The notes beneath the pieces were generated by a model. The model made no database searches and had not been told where the DNA came from. It was given only the letters and a program-made list of their open reading frames with translations. From Nocardioides thalensis (lineage in GTDB: Bacteria > Actinomycetota > Actinomycetes > Propionibacteriales > Nocardioidaceae), in the NCBI RefSeq assembly GCF_013410655.1, contig NZ_JACCFP010000001.1:3929501-3993500 (forward strand): a DNA stretch of 64,000 bases. The letters are read 5' to 3'. Position 1 is the first letter of the stretch. Each line of letters starts with the position of its first letter. The translations under genes were made by a program, and so were the position numbers. Below are positions 31,917-41,212 of this stretch, piece after piece.

Positions 31917-33553
31917 GAGGCGCTTCCCGCCGTCGGCAGATCGCGGGCGACGACCTTCCCCGCCGCGTTGCGCGGCAGCTCCTCAAGGAATACCACGTCC
32001 CGCGGCACCTTGTAGCCGGCGAGCTGCTCCTTGACGTGGCTGCGCACCGCGTCGGCCTCCAGGCCGGCGCCAGGAGCCGGTACGACGTACGCGGCCAGCC
32101 GCTGCCCGAACTGGTCGTCGTCCACGCCCACGACCGCGACCTCGCGGACCTCGGGCAGCGCTCCGATCGTCTTCTCGACCTCGACCGGATAGACGTTCTC
32201 CCCGCCCGAGACGATCATGTCGTCGTCCCGACCGACCACGTAGAGCCGGCCCTCAGGGTCGAACCGGCCGACGTCACCGGAGACCATGTAGCCCTCGACC
32301 TGCTCCTTGTCGCCGCCGTGGGTGTAGCCCTCGAACGGCGACGCCCCGCGGACCGCGATCCGGCCGACCTCTCCCACGGGGACCGGGCGCCCGTTGTCGT
32401 CGAACAGCCGCACCTCGGTGCCGACGACCGGCCGGCCGGCTGTGTCCGGAGCCACCCGCAGGTCGGAGGGCAGCGCGACGCTGATCTGTCCCGCCTCGGT
32501 GGCGTTGTAGCTGTTGTGGACCACGTCCCCGAACCGGTCCATGAACGCGATCACCGCGTCCGGCCGCATCCGCGAGCCGCTCGCGGTCACGAACCTCAGG
32601 CTGGGGAGCCGGTGGCGGTCAAGCGTCTCCGGCGGCAGGTCGACGATCCGGTCCAGCATGACGGGCACGACCGCGAGTCCGCTCGCGGAGTGCTCCTCGA
32701 CGAGGCGCAGTGTCGCCTCGGGATCGAACCTCCGGCGCATCACGATCGTGCACGTCATCGTCGCCGCGACCACGGCCTGGCCGAAGCCCCAGGCATGGAA
32801 GATCGGAGCGGCCACGACCACGGTCTCCTCCGCGCGCCACGGGATGCGCTCCAGCATCGCGGCCAGCTCGTCGGCGCCGCCGCCGCTGCGGCGGGCGCCC
32901 TTCGGCGTGCCCGTCGTGCCGGAGGTCAGCAGCACGACCCGGCCCGGTCCGGCCGGCGGGGGCGGGTGCTGGCCGCCGTACTGCGCGATGAGGCCGTCGA
33001 CGGTCGCGGCCCCGGGGACGTCGGTGTCGGTCCACGCGACGACCTCGCGCAGGCCGTCGACCCGCGCCCGCACGTCACCCAGGAGCCCGGCGAACTCCTC
33101 GTCGTAGATGATCAGGTCCGCACCCTCGCGCTCCATCACGTCGGCGAGCTGCGGACCGGAGAACCCGGTGTTGAGCAGGAGCGTCGGTACGCCGAGCCGC
33201 GCGCTCGCGATCAGCGCCTGCACCAGGCCGCGGTGGTTGCGCGCCAGCACTGCGACCGAGGTGACGGGGCGTCCAGGGAGGTCGGCCAGCCCGACGGCAA
33301 GAGCCGCCGAGGTGTCCTGGAGCTCCGCCCAGGTGATGGTCCCGCGCTCGTCGACGATGGCGGTGCCGTCGGGCCGCCGCACGGCAGCGAGTGCGAATCC
33401 GGTCGTGGCGCTGGTGCCGTAGCGGCGCAGCACGCGCATCATGCCGACGTACTTGTCGGGGCGCATCAGGGTGAGCATCCCGCTGCTCACCAGCAGCCGG
33501 AACGCCCACAGCTGTCGGCGGACGGTGCCGATCGTCGCGAGCACGGCGTTCAT
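31913..33553 (-). CDS. Acyl-CoA synthetase (AMP-dependent ligase, FadD type)
   Basis: 546 residues. The AMP-binding P-loop is VLLTSGTTGTPKGAR, then the YNATEAGQ motif and the C-terminal hinge GRDDDMIVSGGENVYPVEVE and catalytic-lysine region (RNAAGKVVARDL). It activates a carboxylic acid to its CoA ester via an acyl-adenylate. ATG 33553 overlaps the acyltransferase stop. KstR-type control of the operon hints at a steroid-side-chain or fatty-acid substrate (inference). Confidence 0.9.
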   Translation of the reverse strand: MNAVLATIGTVRRQLWAFRLLVSSGMLTLMRPDKYVGMMRVLRRYGTSATTGFALAAVRRPDGTAIVDERGTITWAELQDTSAALAVGLADLPGRPVTSVAVLARNHRGLVQALIASARLGVPTLLLNTGFSGPQLADVMEREGADLIIYDEEFAGLLGDVRARVDGLREVVAWTDTDVPGAATVDGLIAQYGGQHPPPPAGPGRVVLLTSGTTGTPKGARRSGGGADELAAMLERIPWRAEETVVVAAPIFHAWGFGQAVVAATMTCTIVMRRRFDPEATLRLVEEHSASGLAVVPVMLDRIVDLPPETLDRHRLPSLRFVTASGSRMRPDAVIAFMDRFGDVVHNSYNATEAGQISVALPSDLRVAPDTAGRPVVGTEVRLFDDNGRPVPVGEVGRIAVRGASPFEGYTHGGDKEQVEGYMVSGDVGRFDPEGRLYVVGRDDDMIVSGGENVYPVEVEKTIGALPEVREVAVVGVDDDQFGQRLAAYVVPAPGAGLEADAVRSHVKEQLAGYKVPRDVVFLEELPRNAAGKVVARDLPTAGSAS

Positions 33554-34350
33554 CCGAGCACCGGCAGCTTCCGCTGGCGCGCCAGCTCGTCGAGGGCTTC
33601 CTGCATGCGCGCGCGGACCAGGGCGTCGACCGCGGCGACGACCTCCGGCTCCGCGTCGGTCCCGAGGTCCGAGGCCACCTCGGCCGGGTCGACCGCATCG
33701 AGCACCTGGGTCACGATCTTCGTCGGCAGCGGCACGTTGAGGCCGGCGGGCGTCAGCCCGAACGGAAACCCGAACGTCAGCGGGAAGAGGTCGCTGCGCA
33801 TCAGCTTCTTCAGGGGCGAGTGCCGCCCGATCCACCGGCCACGGGTCAGGTGGAACTGGGCCTCCTGGCCGCCGATCGAGACGACCGGAACGATCGGCAC
33901 CCCGGCGCGGAGCGCGGTGCGCACGTAGCCCGTGCGCCCGTCGAAGTCGATCTTGTTGGCCGTCAGCGTCGGCCGGTAGGCGTCGTAGTCGCCGCCCGGG
34001 AACACGATCGTGACGGCGCCCGAGCTGAGCACCTCGTGGGCGCTCTCCCGGTCGGCGCTGACGAAGCCGAACTTCCGCATGAACGGCCCGGCGACGCCGG
34101 TGAAGAGCATGTCGTGCGCGAGGCAGTAGAGCGGGCGGTCCGGGCCGAAGGTCTCCGCGAACGCCACCGCGATGATCGGCACGTCCATCGCCAGGAAGCC
34201 GCCGGAGTGGTTGCCGACCATCAGCGCGCCACCCTCCGGCACGCGCTCCATGTCGCGCACCTCGGAGCGGAAGTAGCCGCGCATCGCGAGCCTGAGCAGG
34301 GGCAGGACGGCGGCGACGTACGACGGGTCGCGGTCGGCGAGAGCGCTCAT
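33550..34350 (-). CDS. Lysophospholipid acyltransferase (PlsC family)
   Basis: 266 residues. Block I is NHSGGFLAMD (H48, D56), the longer-spaced HX7D variant seen in actinobacterial acyltransferases rather than the classic HX4D. Block III FPGGDYDAYRP and block IV IVPVV follow. It acylates glycerol-phosphate or lysophospholipid with acyl-CoA. It overlaps its neighbours by ATGA on both sides. Confidence 0.85.
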   Translation of the reverse strand: MSALADRDPSYVAAVLPLLRLAMRGYFRSEVRDMERVPEGGALMVGNHSGGFLAMDVPIIAVAFAETFGPDRPLYCLAHDMLFTGVAGPFMRKFGFVSADRESAHEVLSSGAVTIVFPGGDYDAYRPTLTANKIDFDGRTGYVRTALRAGVPIVPVVSIGGQEAQFHLTRGRWIGRHSPLKKLMRSDLFPLTFGFPFGLTPAGLNVPLPTKIVTQVLDAVDPAEVASDLGTDAEPEVVAAVDALVRARMQEALDELARQRKLPVLG

Positions 34351-35153
34351 GAGGTCAGCCCGGGGACGAGAGCGCGCCAGCTGAACGGGTGCCAGTCGGC
34401 CGGGTCCTGCGCGAGCCGGTCGACCACCGCGGCGAGCACCAGCGGGCTGGCGACCATGCCGACGTGGGAGCTGAGCACCTCGATGTTCTCGGCCGGCGCG
34501 GGGTCGGTGGCGTCGTCGACCCGGCAACCGTGCCAGGGCACGATGCCGTCGGTCTTGGACCAGACCGCAGTCGTCGGCACGGGCACCGGACGGCGGGCGA
34601 TGTCGACGATCTCCTGCGCCCGGTCGGAGATCCCATAGCGCTCACGGGAGCGCTCGAACATCGCGGTGGCGCGGGTGCGCTCGCCCTCGGCGCGCCACGG
34701 GGAGCCGAGGCACACGATCTGGCGTACGTCGGCCGCGTGCTCGTGCGCGAGCCAGCGGGCGAGCAGGCCGCCGAAGCTCCAGCCGACGATGCTGACCGGC
34801 TCGTCGTAGTCCTCGACGAGCTCGGAGAACCGCTGGGACAGGCCGTCGACCAGGCGATCGGTGAGCCCGTGGTTGCGGCCGAGCTTCCATCCGTGGACGC
34901 GGAACCCGTGCCGGCGCAGGTGGCCACGCAGCCGGCCGGTCATCGCGTCGTTGGCCGAGAACCCGGGGACCACCAGGACCGGGCGGCCGTGGCCCACGTC
35001 GCGGGCCGGCGTGACCAGGTCGAGGGTCCGCGACGCGGCGTACTCGCCGAGCCAGCGCGGGAGCTCCAGGTACATCAGGGCGCGCGCGGGGCCGCCCGTG
35101 GCCGCGCTCGTGCGGCCGTCGGCCGCAGCGCGCTCCGCCTCGAAGTCGTACAC
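34347..35153 (-). CDS. Lipase-like alpha/beta hydrolase
   Basis: 268 residues. Oxyanion region VVPGFSAND (61-69), nucleophile GWSFGG with Ser126, catalytic Asp near WSKTDGIVPW and His in SSHVGM. It resembles triacylglycerol lipases and PGAP1-like esterases. First gene of the operon; start GTG 35153, with AGGAG (complement of 35160-35164) 6 bases before it. The KstR-type operator touches that ribosome site. Confidence 0.85.
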   Translation of the reverse strand: MYDFEAERAAADGRTSAATGGPARALMYLELPRWLGEYAASRTLDLVTPARDVGHGRPVLVVPGFSANDAMTGRLRGHLRRHGFRVHGWKLGRNHGLTDRLVDGLSQRFSELVEDYDEPVSIVGWSFGGLLARWLAHEHAADVRQIVCLGSPWRAEGERTRATAMFERSRERYGISDRAQEIVDIARRPVPVPTTAVWSKTDGIVPWHGCRVDDATDPAPAENIEVLSSHVGMVASPLVLAAVVDRLAQDPADWHPFSWRALVPGLTS

Positions 35154-35163
35154 CGATCACTCC

Positions 35164-35177
35164 TAGAACACGTTCTA
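35164..35177. promoter_or_regulatory. KstR-type operator before the lipid operon
   Basis: TAGAACACGTTCTA, a 14-base inverted repeat that fits the published KstR consensus TNNAACNNGTTNNA. It ends 10 bases before the GTG of the lipase gene. KstR represses steroid/cholesterol breakdown genes and releases DNA on binding a steroid-CoA thioester. Confidence 0.75.
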
Positions 35178-35382
35178 CTTTTCATCGAGTATGCGGAACG
35201 TGCGCCCGGATCGCCAGTCGGGCCGGAAGTGACCTCGATCTCGCCAAGGAGCCCAAGCTGTGGGGTGTTGCCTCTCACCGTGATCGGTCGCGGCCGCGAA
35301 TGTAACCGCAATCACGGCCCGAGCAACCACGTTGTAACCGATCATCAATCTCCCGGCGACCTGGTGGCGGCAGGCTGGAGCC

Positions 35383-35595
35383 ATGGACCAGACGACCTCT
35401 CCTGAGACCCAGACCGGCCGTCCCGTCGACTCCACCCACGAGTCCGACGGCGTCGACCGCCGCCTCGAGCGCCGCCACGCGCTCCGCACCCGCCACGCCC
35501 AGAGCCTGACCCGGCTCATGGAGGAGCGCACCGACCTGCGTGGCGTGCACGCCCTCGCCGACTTCGTGGACGACGCGGTCCGCTGGACGGCCTGA
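35383..35595 (+). CDS. Small hypothetical protein
   Basis: 70 residues, hydrophilic and Arg/Asp/Glu-rich, probably helical (RRLERRHALRTRHAQSLTRL). No signal, membrane part or known motif. ATG 35383 follows a GGAG-containing stretch 3 bases away, so the ribosome site is poorly placed. Codon use is like its neighbours. It is convergent with the HerA-like gene, 4 bases apart. Confidence 0.5.
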   Translation: MDQTTSPETQTGRPVDSTHESDGVDRRLERRHALRTRHAQSLTRLMEERTDLRGVHALADFVDDAVRWTA

Positions 35596-35599
35596 CCGG

Positions 35600-37198
35600 C
35601 TAGCGCCGGAAGACCTTCTTCAAGGCGTTGGTGATCGACCGCGCCATCTGCTTCTTGCCGTGCGGGGCGATCGCTGCCGCGACGTCGTCGACGTTGTCGA
35701 GGACCGCGTCCCTGATCGCCCCGCCGCGGTCGGACTTCTTCTGCGGCTCCTTCTTCGAGCCGGCCTCGGGCCCGGCCTTCGCTGACTTCTCGGCCTCGGC
35801 CTTCTCGGCCGCGTCGGCCTGACGCTGCGCGAGCAGGTCCTCGGCGGACTCGGTGGGCGGCGCCGCGGCGTACTTCGACGCCAGCGGCGAGGCGGCGACG
35901 ATGCCGTCGGCGGTCGCGGCCGGCGCCGGGTCCATCAGCGACTCGGGGGCGCGCAGCCGCGTCCAGGCGACGGGCGTGGGTGCGCCCTTCTCGCTCATCA
36001 CGGTCACGACCGCCTCGCCGATGCCGAGCGAGGTGAGCACCTGCCCGAGGTCGTCGTACGCGCTGTGCGGATAGGTCGACACAGTCGCCTTGAGCGCCTT
36101 CGCGTCGTTGGGCGTGTGCGCCCGCAGCTGGTGCTGGATCCGCGACCCGAGCTGGGCCAGCACCTCGTCGGGGACGTCGGTCGGCGACTGGGTCACGAAG
36201 AAGACGCCGACGCCCTTGGAGCGGATCAGCCGCACGGTCTGGGCGATCTGGTCGAGGAACGCCTCGGACGCGTCGTCGAACAGCAGGTGCGCCTCGTCGA
36301 AGAAGAACACCAGCTTCGGCTGGTCGAGGTCGCCCTCCTCCGGCAGGTCGCGGAACAGGTCGCCGAGCAGCCACATCAGGAAGGTCGAGAAGAGCGCGGG
36401 GCGGTCCTGGAGGTTCGGCAGCTCGAGCAGCGAGATCACGCCCTTCCCGTCGACCACCCGCAGGAAGTCGGCGGTGTCGAGCTCGGGCTGGCCGAAGAAC
36501 GCGTCCGCGCCCTGGTCGGAGAACCCGATCAGCTCACGGAGGATGACACCGGCCGTCGCGCTCGACAGCCCGCCGAGCTCCTTCAGGTCGGCCTTGCCCT
36601 CGGGCGACGCGAGGAACTTCACGATCGCGCGCAGGTCGGCCAGGCTGACGAGCGGCAGCTCCTTCTGCTTGGCGTAGTGGAAGACCAGCTCGAGCGAGGA
36701 CTCCTGCGTCGCGTTGAGGCCGAGCACCTTCGCCAGCAGCACCGGGCCGAACGCCGCCATCGTCACCCGCACCGGCACGCCGGTGCCGACGCCGCCGATG
36801 GCGAACAGCTCGACAGGAAATCCCTGCGCGGTCCACTGCTGCCCGACCGACGCGGCTCGCGCGGTGACCTGCTCACCACCCTCTCCCGGCACCGCCAGGC
36901 CGGACAGGTCGCCCTTGATGTCGGCGGCGAAGACCGGTACGCCGGCCGCGGACAGCTGCTCCGCCATCAGCTGGAGCGTCTTCGTCTTGCCCGTGCCGGT
37001 CGCGCCGGCGACGAGGCCGTGACGGTTGAGCATCGCCAGCGGGATCCGGATGCGGGTGCCGGTCAGCGTCGAGGCGTCGGCCATCAGCCCGCCGAGCTCG
37101 AGAGCGGCGCCCTGGAACTGGTAGCCGGGGGCGATCTCCTGCTCGATCGGGTGCGCGGGCGGAGGGGTGGGCTCTGCGGACGTCGACGCCTCGGTCAT
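35600..37198 (-). CDS. HerA-like ATPase (DUF853)
   Basis: 532 residues of the HerA/DUF853 group. Walker A GATGTGKT at 65-72, then DIKGDLSGL, Walker B FFFDEAHLLF in the middle and a QSP sensor (FVTQSPTDVP). The last 90 residues are a charged tail (AEKAEAEKSAKAG..., KKEPQKKSD). The archaeal HerA works in DNA end processing with NurA; no NurA partner is visible and the bacterial role is unclear. Confidence 0.88.
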   Translation of the reverse strand: MTEASTSAEPTPPPAHPIEQEIAPGYQFQGAALELGGLMADASTLTGTRIRIPLAMLNRHGLVAGATGTGKTKTLQLMAEQLSAAGVPVFAADIKGDLSGLAVPGEGGEQVTARAASVGQQWTAQGFPVELFAIGGVGTGVPVRVTMAAFGPVLLAKVLGLNATQESSLELVFHYAKQKELPLVSLADLRAIVKFLASPEGKADLKELGGLSSATAGVILRELIGFSDQGADAFFGQPELDTADFLRVVDGKGVISLLELPNLQDRPALFSTFLMWLLGDLFRDLPEEGDLDQPKLVFFFDEAHLLFDDASEAFLDQIAQTVRLIRSKGVGVFFVTQSPTDVPDEVLAQLGSRIQHQLRAHTPNDAKALKATVSTYPHSAYDDLGQVLTSLGIGEAVVTVMSEKGAPTPVAWTRLRAPESLMDPAPAATADGIVAASPLASKYAAAPPTESAEDLLAQRQADAAEKAEAEKSAKAGPEAGSKKEPQKKSDRGGAIRDAVLDNVDDVAAAIAPHGKKQMARSITNALKKVFRR

Positions 37199-37268
37199 GA
37201 CGGGATCCTAGGGAGCCGGGCCCCACGGGGACAGGGCGTCTCGGGCGAGGGCCGTAGACTCCGGGGCC

Positions 37269-37565
37269 GTGATCTTCAAGCGCGTGGGTGACGGGCGCCC
37301 GTATCCCGACCACGGGCTCGATGCCAAGGGGTGGGCAGCGGTGCCGCCGCGCCAGGTGCGGCTCGACGACCTGGTCACCACCAAGGACACGCTGCAGCTG
37401 GCCGCCCTGCTCGACGAGGACTCGACGTTCTTCGGCGACCTGTTCGCCCACGTCGTCCTGTGGCAGGGCGAGTACTACCTCGAGGACGGCCTCCACCGCG
37501 CCCTGCGCGCGGCGCTCCAGCAGCGCAACGTGCTGCACGCGCGGGTCATCCGGATGGAAGGCTGA
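37269..37565 (+). CDS. Conserved actinobacterial small protein, ParB-like motif
   Basis: 98 residues starting at GTG 37269. The end of the protein, YYLEDGLHRALRAALQQR, resembles the DGxHR core of ParB/sulfiredoxin-like proteins, with PRQVRLDDLVTT before it like the first ParB motif. This may be a small stand-alone ParB-fold protein (inference). It is divergent from the HerA-like gene and followed after 6 bases by the LytR_C gene, a common pairing in actinobacteria by recollection. Confidence 0.7.
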   Translation: MIFKRVGDGRPYPDHGLDAKGWAAVPPRQVRLDDLVTTKDTLQLAALLDEDSTFFGDLFAHVVLWQGEYYLEDGLHRALRAALQQRNVLHARVIRMEG

Positions 37566-37571
37566 GGCGCC

Positions 37572-38096
37572 GTGGACATCCAAGCCAGCGCCCGGTCGGC
37601 GGCGACCCTCGTCGTCCTCGCCCTGGTCTTCGTCATCAGCGTGGCGTGGGCGTGGTCGCAGGTGACCGAGCCGTTCCCCGAGGCGATCGACGACCCCGAC
37701 TGCTACGACGTCCTGTTCGCGACGGGCGAGGACATCACTCCCGAGGACGTGCTGGTCAGCGTCTACAACGCGGGCGGGCGCGACGGTCTGGCGGGCGAGA
37801 CCCTCGACCGGCTCGTCCGCTTCGGGTTCGGCGAGGGCGAGCTCGGGGACGCCCCCAAGATCAACGGCTCGGCGCAGATCTGGACCGGCGAGCCCGACGG
37901 CGCAGTCGCGCGGCTGCTCGCGTCCTACCTCGGCGACGGCGTGAAGGTCGTCGACCAGGGCTCACCCGCTCCCGGCGTCACGGTGGTGGTCGGCGAGAAG
38001 TTCCCCGGCGTCAGCAAGGGCTCGCGCGCCGAGACGGCCGGCGAGGACACCTACGTCTGCAGCCCTCCTGAGCAGGACCCAGACACGTCGGAGTAG
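37572..38096 (+). CDS. LytR C-terminal domain protein
   Basis: 174 residues with one N-terminal membrane anchor (about 9-28) and an outer LytR_C-type domain (VLVSVYNAGGRDGLA...LVRFGFGEG...IWTGEPDGAVARLLASYLGD). Such domains occur with cell-wall ligases of the LytR-CpsA-Psr family, but no catalytic domain is here. GTG start. It probably acts in the cell envelope. Confidence 0.82.
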   Translation: MDIQASARSAATLVVLALVFVISVAWAWSQVTEPFPEAIDDPDCYDVLFATGEDITPEDVLVSVYNAGGRDGLAGETLDRLVRFGFGEGELGDAPKINGSAQIWTGEPDGAVARLLASYLGDGVKVVDQGSPAPGVTVVVGEKFPGVSKGSRAETAGEDTYVCSPPEQDPDTSE

Positions 38097-38098
38097 GA

Positions 38099-39607
38099 CT
38101 ACTCCTCGCCCGGCTCCTCCTTGAGCCACTGCGCCAGCCGGCCGCCCGCGCTGACCTGGCGCAGGCGCTCCTCGGTGGCCTCGCGCAGCTTGCGCGGCGT
38201 CACCACCAGCACGTCGTCGCCGTGCCGCAGGGCGGTACGGCGCTCCGGCACCAACGGCTGGCCGTCACGCACGATCATCGACACCAGGGCGCCCTCCGGC
38301 AGGCGCAGCTCGCCGACCTCGACGCCGTGGAGGCGCGACCGCGGGCTGATGCTCACCTGGAGCAGGTCGGCCGCGACCCGCTCGAGCGGAGCGGCCTCGA
38401 GCTCGATGCCGCGCGGCTCCGAGCGCCGCGTCACCCGCAGCACCTTGGCCACCCACGGCAGCGTCGGCCCGGTGAGCAGCGTGTCGATGATGACCAGCAC
38501 GAACACGATGTCGAAGAGCAGGTCGGCCTGGGGGACGCCCTCGGCGAGCGGGATCGTCGCGAGCACGATCGGTACGGCGCCGCGCAGGCCGGCCCACGAC
38601 AGGAACGCGAGCTCGGGCAGGGTCATCCGCTGGACCACCGAGCTCGCCAGCACCGACACCGGGCGCGCCACCAGCGTGAGGATCATGCCGGCGCCGATCG
38701 CCATGGCGACCGTCTCCACGTCGATGCGGCTCGGCGACAGCAGCAGGCCGAGCATGACGAACAGCCCGATCTGCGCCAGCCACGCCAGCCCCTCGGCGAA
38801 CGACCGGGTGGCGCCGCGGTGGGGCAGCTCGGTGTTGCCCAGCACGAGCGCCGCGACGTAGACGGCCGCGAAGCCGCTCGCATGCAGGGCCGCGGCCCCG
38901 CCGTACGCGATGAACGCGAGGCAGAGCACCGCGATCGGGTAGAGACCCGAGGCGGGCAGGGCCACCCGGCGCATGATCCAGGCGCCGCCGAACCCGGCGG
39001 CGAGCCCGACGAGGACACCGGCGGCGAGCTCGAAGACGATGATCCCGCCGAGGGCCAGCGGTCCGTGCTCGTCGGCGGCTCCCGTCGAGATGAGGGTGAC
39101 CAGGACGACGGTCGGGGCGTCGTTGAGGCCGGACTCCGCCTCGAGCGCGCCGGTGAGCCGCTTGGGCAACGGCACGACGCGCAGCACCGAGAAGACCGCG
39201 GCCGCGTCGGTCGGCGAGGTGACGGCCCCGAGCAGGACCGCGAGCTCCCACGACAGGCCGAGCACGAAGTGGGCGCCGACCGCCACGACCGCGACCGACA
39301 GCGCGACGCCGAGCGTCGCGAGCGCGAGCCCCATGTTCATCGACGGCCGCAGCGAGCGCCAGCTGGTCGTGAGACCACCCTCGGCCAGGATGATCGCCAG
39401 CGCCCCGAACCCGATCGCGTGCGCGGCCTCGGCGTTCTCGAACGGGATGCCGATGAACGCCTCGCCGAGGAGCACGCCCATCAGCAGGTAGAGCAGGAGG
39501 CTCGGCAGCCCGGCGCGGGAGGAGACGCGCACCGCGAGGACCGCGAGGAAGGTGACTGCGGCGCCGACCAGCACGAACGTGTCGAGCTGGTGGACGTCGA
39601 AACTCAT
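38099..39607 (-). CDS. Potassium/proton antiporter, CPA1 family with TrkA_C domain
   Basis: 502 residues, about 12 membrane helices. The ion-binding region is GAVTSPTDAAAV (TSPTDA) and later ESGLND, as in NhaP2/CvrA. A cytoplasmic TrkA_C regulatory domain closes the protein (about 415-485, SPRSRLHGVEVGELRLP). It exports K+ or Na+ in exchange for protons. The antiporter gene ends 2 bases after the LytR_C gene, tail to tail. Confidence 0.9.
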   Translation of the reverse strand: MSFDVHQLDTFVLVGAAVTFLAVLAVRVSSRAGLPSLLLYLLMGVLLGEAFIGIPFENAEAAHAIGFGALAIILAEGGLTTSWRSLRPSMNMGLALATLGVALSVAVVAVGAHFVLGLSWELAVLLGAVTSPTDAAAVFSVLRVVPLPKRLTGALEAESGLNDAPTVVLVTLISTGAADEHGPLALGGIIVFELAAGVLVGLAAGFGGAWIMRRVALPASGLYPIAVLCLAFIAYGGAAALHASGFAAVYVAALVLGNTELPHRGATRSFAEGLAWLAQIGLFVMLGLLLSPSRIDVETVAMAIGAGMILTLVARPVSVLASSVVQRMTLPELAFLSWAGLRGAVPIVLATIPLAEGVPQADLLFDIVFVLVIIDTLLTGPTLPWVAKVLRVTRRSEPRGIELEAAPLERVAADLLQVSISPRSRLHGVEVGELRLPEGALVSMIVRDGQPLVPERRTALRHGDDVLVVTPRKLREATEERLRQVSAGGRLAQWLKEEPGEE

Positions 39608-39684
39608 GTCACCTCGGCGTTCGTCGGGGCGCGGCGTCCCGGCGCTGACGGCGACCGGGTTCCTAGTCTATCGACAGTCCGACC

Positions 39685-39698
39685 TAGAACGTGTTCTA
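39685..39698. promoter_or_regulatory. KstR-type operator before the steroid-dehydrogenase-like gene
   Basis: TAGAACGTGTTCTA, same consensus fit (TNNAACNNGTTNNA) as the box at 35164 and almost the same distance (11 bases) from the start codon. Confidence 0.8.
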
Positions 39699-39709
39699 GT
39701 ATCGACCCC

Positions 39710-41203
39710 ATGAGCACGCCCTCCGGCCTCGCGCTGCCCGACCCGATCCCGGTCGCCGCCGTCCGCTCCGCCGCGGAGTCCTACGACGTCGTCGTGGTCG
39801 GCTTCGGCATCGCCGGCGGCTGCGCAGCGCTCGAGGCGGCGCGCGCGCTCGGCGACAACGGCCGGGTGCTGCTGCTGGAGCGGGCGGCGGTCCACGGCGG
39901 TACGTCGTCGATGTCGGGCGGCCACTTCTACCTGGGGGGCGGCACCGCCGTGCAGCGGGCCACCGGGCACGACGACTCGGCCGAGGAGATGGCGCGCTAC
40001 CTGGTGGCGACCTCCAAGGACCCCGACGAGCAGAAGATCCGCGCCTACTGCGAGGGCTCGCCTCAGCACTTCGAATGGCTGGAGAGCCTGGGCTTCGAGT
40101 TCGAGCGCTCCTACTTCCCCGGCAAGGCCGTCATCCAGCCCGGCACCGAGGGCCTGATGTTCACCGGCAACGAGAAGGTCTGGCCGTTCCGCGACCGGAT
40201 CGCGCCCGCTCCGCGCGGCCACAAGGTGCCGGTGCCCGGCGACACCGAGGGCACCCGCCTCGTGATGGACCTGCTCCGCAAGCGCGTCGAGGAGGCCGGG
40301 GTCGAGGTCCGGTTCGAGACCGGGGCGGCGAACCTCGTCGTCGACGAGGCCGGTGACGTGGCCGGCGTCGGGTGGCGCTCGTTCGACCGACACGGCGTGG
40401 TCCTGGCGTCGGCCGTGGTGATCGCTGCCGGCGGCTTCGTCATGAACCCCGACATGGTCGAGCGCTACACCCCCGCGCTCGGCTCCAAGCTCTTCACGCT
40501 CGGGTCGACGTACGACGACGGGCTGGGCATCCGGCTCGGCGAGTCGGTCGGCGCGGCGCTCGAGCACATGGAGGAGCCGTTCATCACCGCGCCGTTCTAT
40601 CCGCCGTCGTCGCGCGTCAAGGGCCTGATCGTCAACAAGCTCGGCCAGCGCTTCGTCGCCGAGGACAGCTACCACGCGCGCACGTCCTACCACGTGCTGA
40701 AGCAGCCGGACTCCGTCGCCTACCTGATCGTCGACAGCGAGCACCTCGGCGAGGACCACATGCCGCTGGTCCCCCTCAAGGACGGCTTCGAGACGATCGA
40801 GGAGATGGAGGCGGGGCTCGGGATGCCCGCCGGCTCGCTCGTGCAGACCGTCGCCCGCTACAACGAGCACGCGGCGAAGGGCGAGGACCCCGACTTCCAC
40901 AAGCATCCCGACTGGCTGGCGCCGCAGGACCAGGGCCCCTGGGCGGTCCTCGACCTCTCGCTCGGCGTGGCCCTCTACGCCGGCTTCACCATCGGCGGGA
41001 TGCGCACGAGCGTGGACGGCGAGGTGCTGCGCGAGGACGGCTCGGCGATCAAGGGCCTGTACGCCGCCGGGGCGTGCGCGTCCAACATCGCGCAGGACGG
41101 GGCCGGCTACTGCTCCGGCACCCAGCTCGGCGAGGGCTCGTTCTTCGGTCGCCGCGCCGGCCGGCACGCCGCCCGGGTGGCGAGTGCCGCCGTCGCCGGC
41201 TGA
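39710..41203 (+). CDS. FAD-dependent 3-ketosteroid dehydrogenase-like protein
   Basis: 497-residue flavoprotein of the fumarate reductase/3-ketosteroid-delta1-dehydrogenase family. FAD site: YDVVVVGFGIAGGCAALEAA, then LLLERAAVHGGTSSMSGG. The C-terminal FAD loop is GLYAAGACASNIAQDGAGYCSGTQLGEG. The substrate half cannot be assigned by motif, but a KstR-type operator 11 bases before the ATG supports a steroid ring step. There is no clear ribosome site, so the transcript may be leaderless. Confidence 0.82.
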   Translation: MSTPSGLALPDPIPVAAVRSAAESYDVVVVGFGIAGGCAALEAARALGDNGRVLLLERAAVHGGTSSMSGGHFYLGGGTAVQRATGHDDSAEEMARYLVATSKDPDEQKIRAYCEGSPQHFEWLESLGFEFERSYFPGKAVIQPGTEGLMFTGNEKVWPFRDRIAPAPRGHKVPVPGDTEGTRLVMDLLRKRVEEAGVEVRFETGAANLVVDEAGDVAGVGWRSFDRHGVVLASAVVIAAGGFVMNPDMVERYTPALGSKLFTLGSTYDDGLGIRLGESVGAALEHMEEPFITAPFYPPSSRVKGLIVNKLGQRFVAEDSYHARTSYHVLKQPDSVAYLIVDSEHLGEDHMPLVPLKDGFETIEEMEAGLGMPAGSLVQTVARYNEHAAKGEDPDFHKHPDWLAPQDQGPWAVLDLSLGVALYAGFTIGGMRTSVDGEVLREDGSAIKGLYAAGACASNIAQDGAGYCSGTQLGEGSFFGRRAGRHAARVASAAVAG

Positions 41204-41212
41204 CCGACCGTC

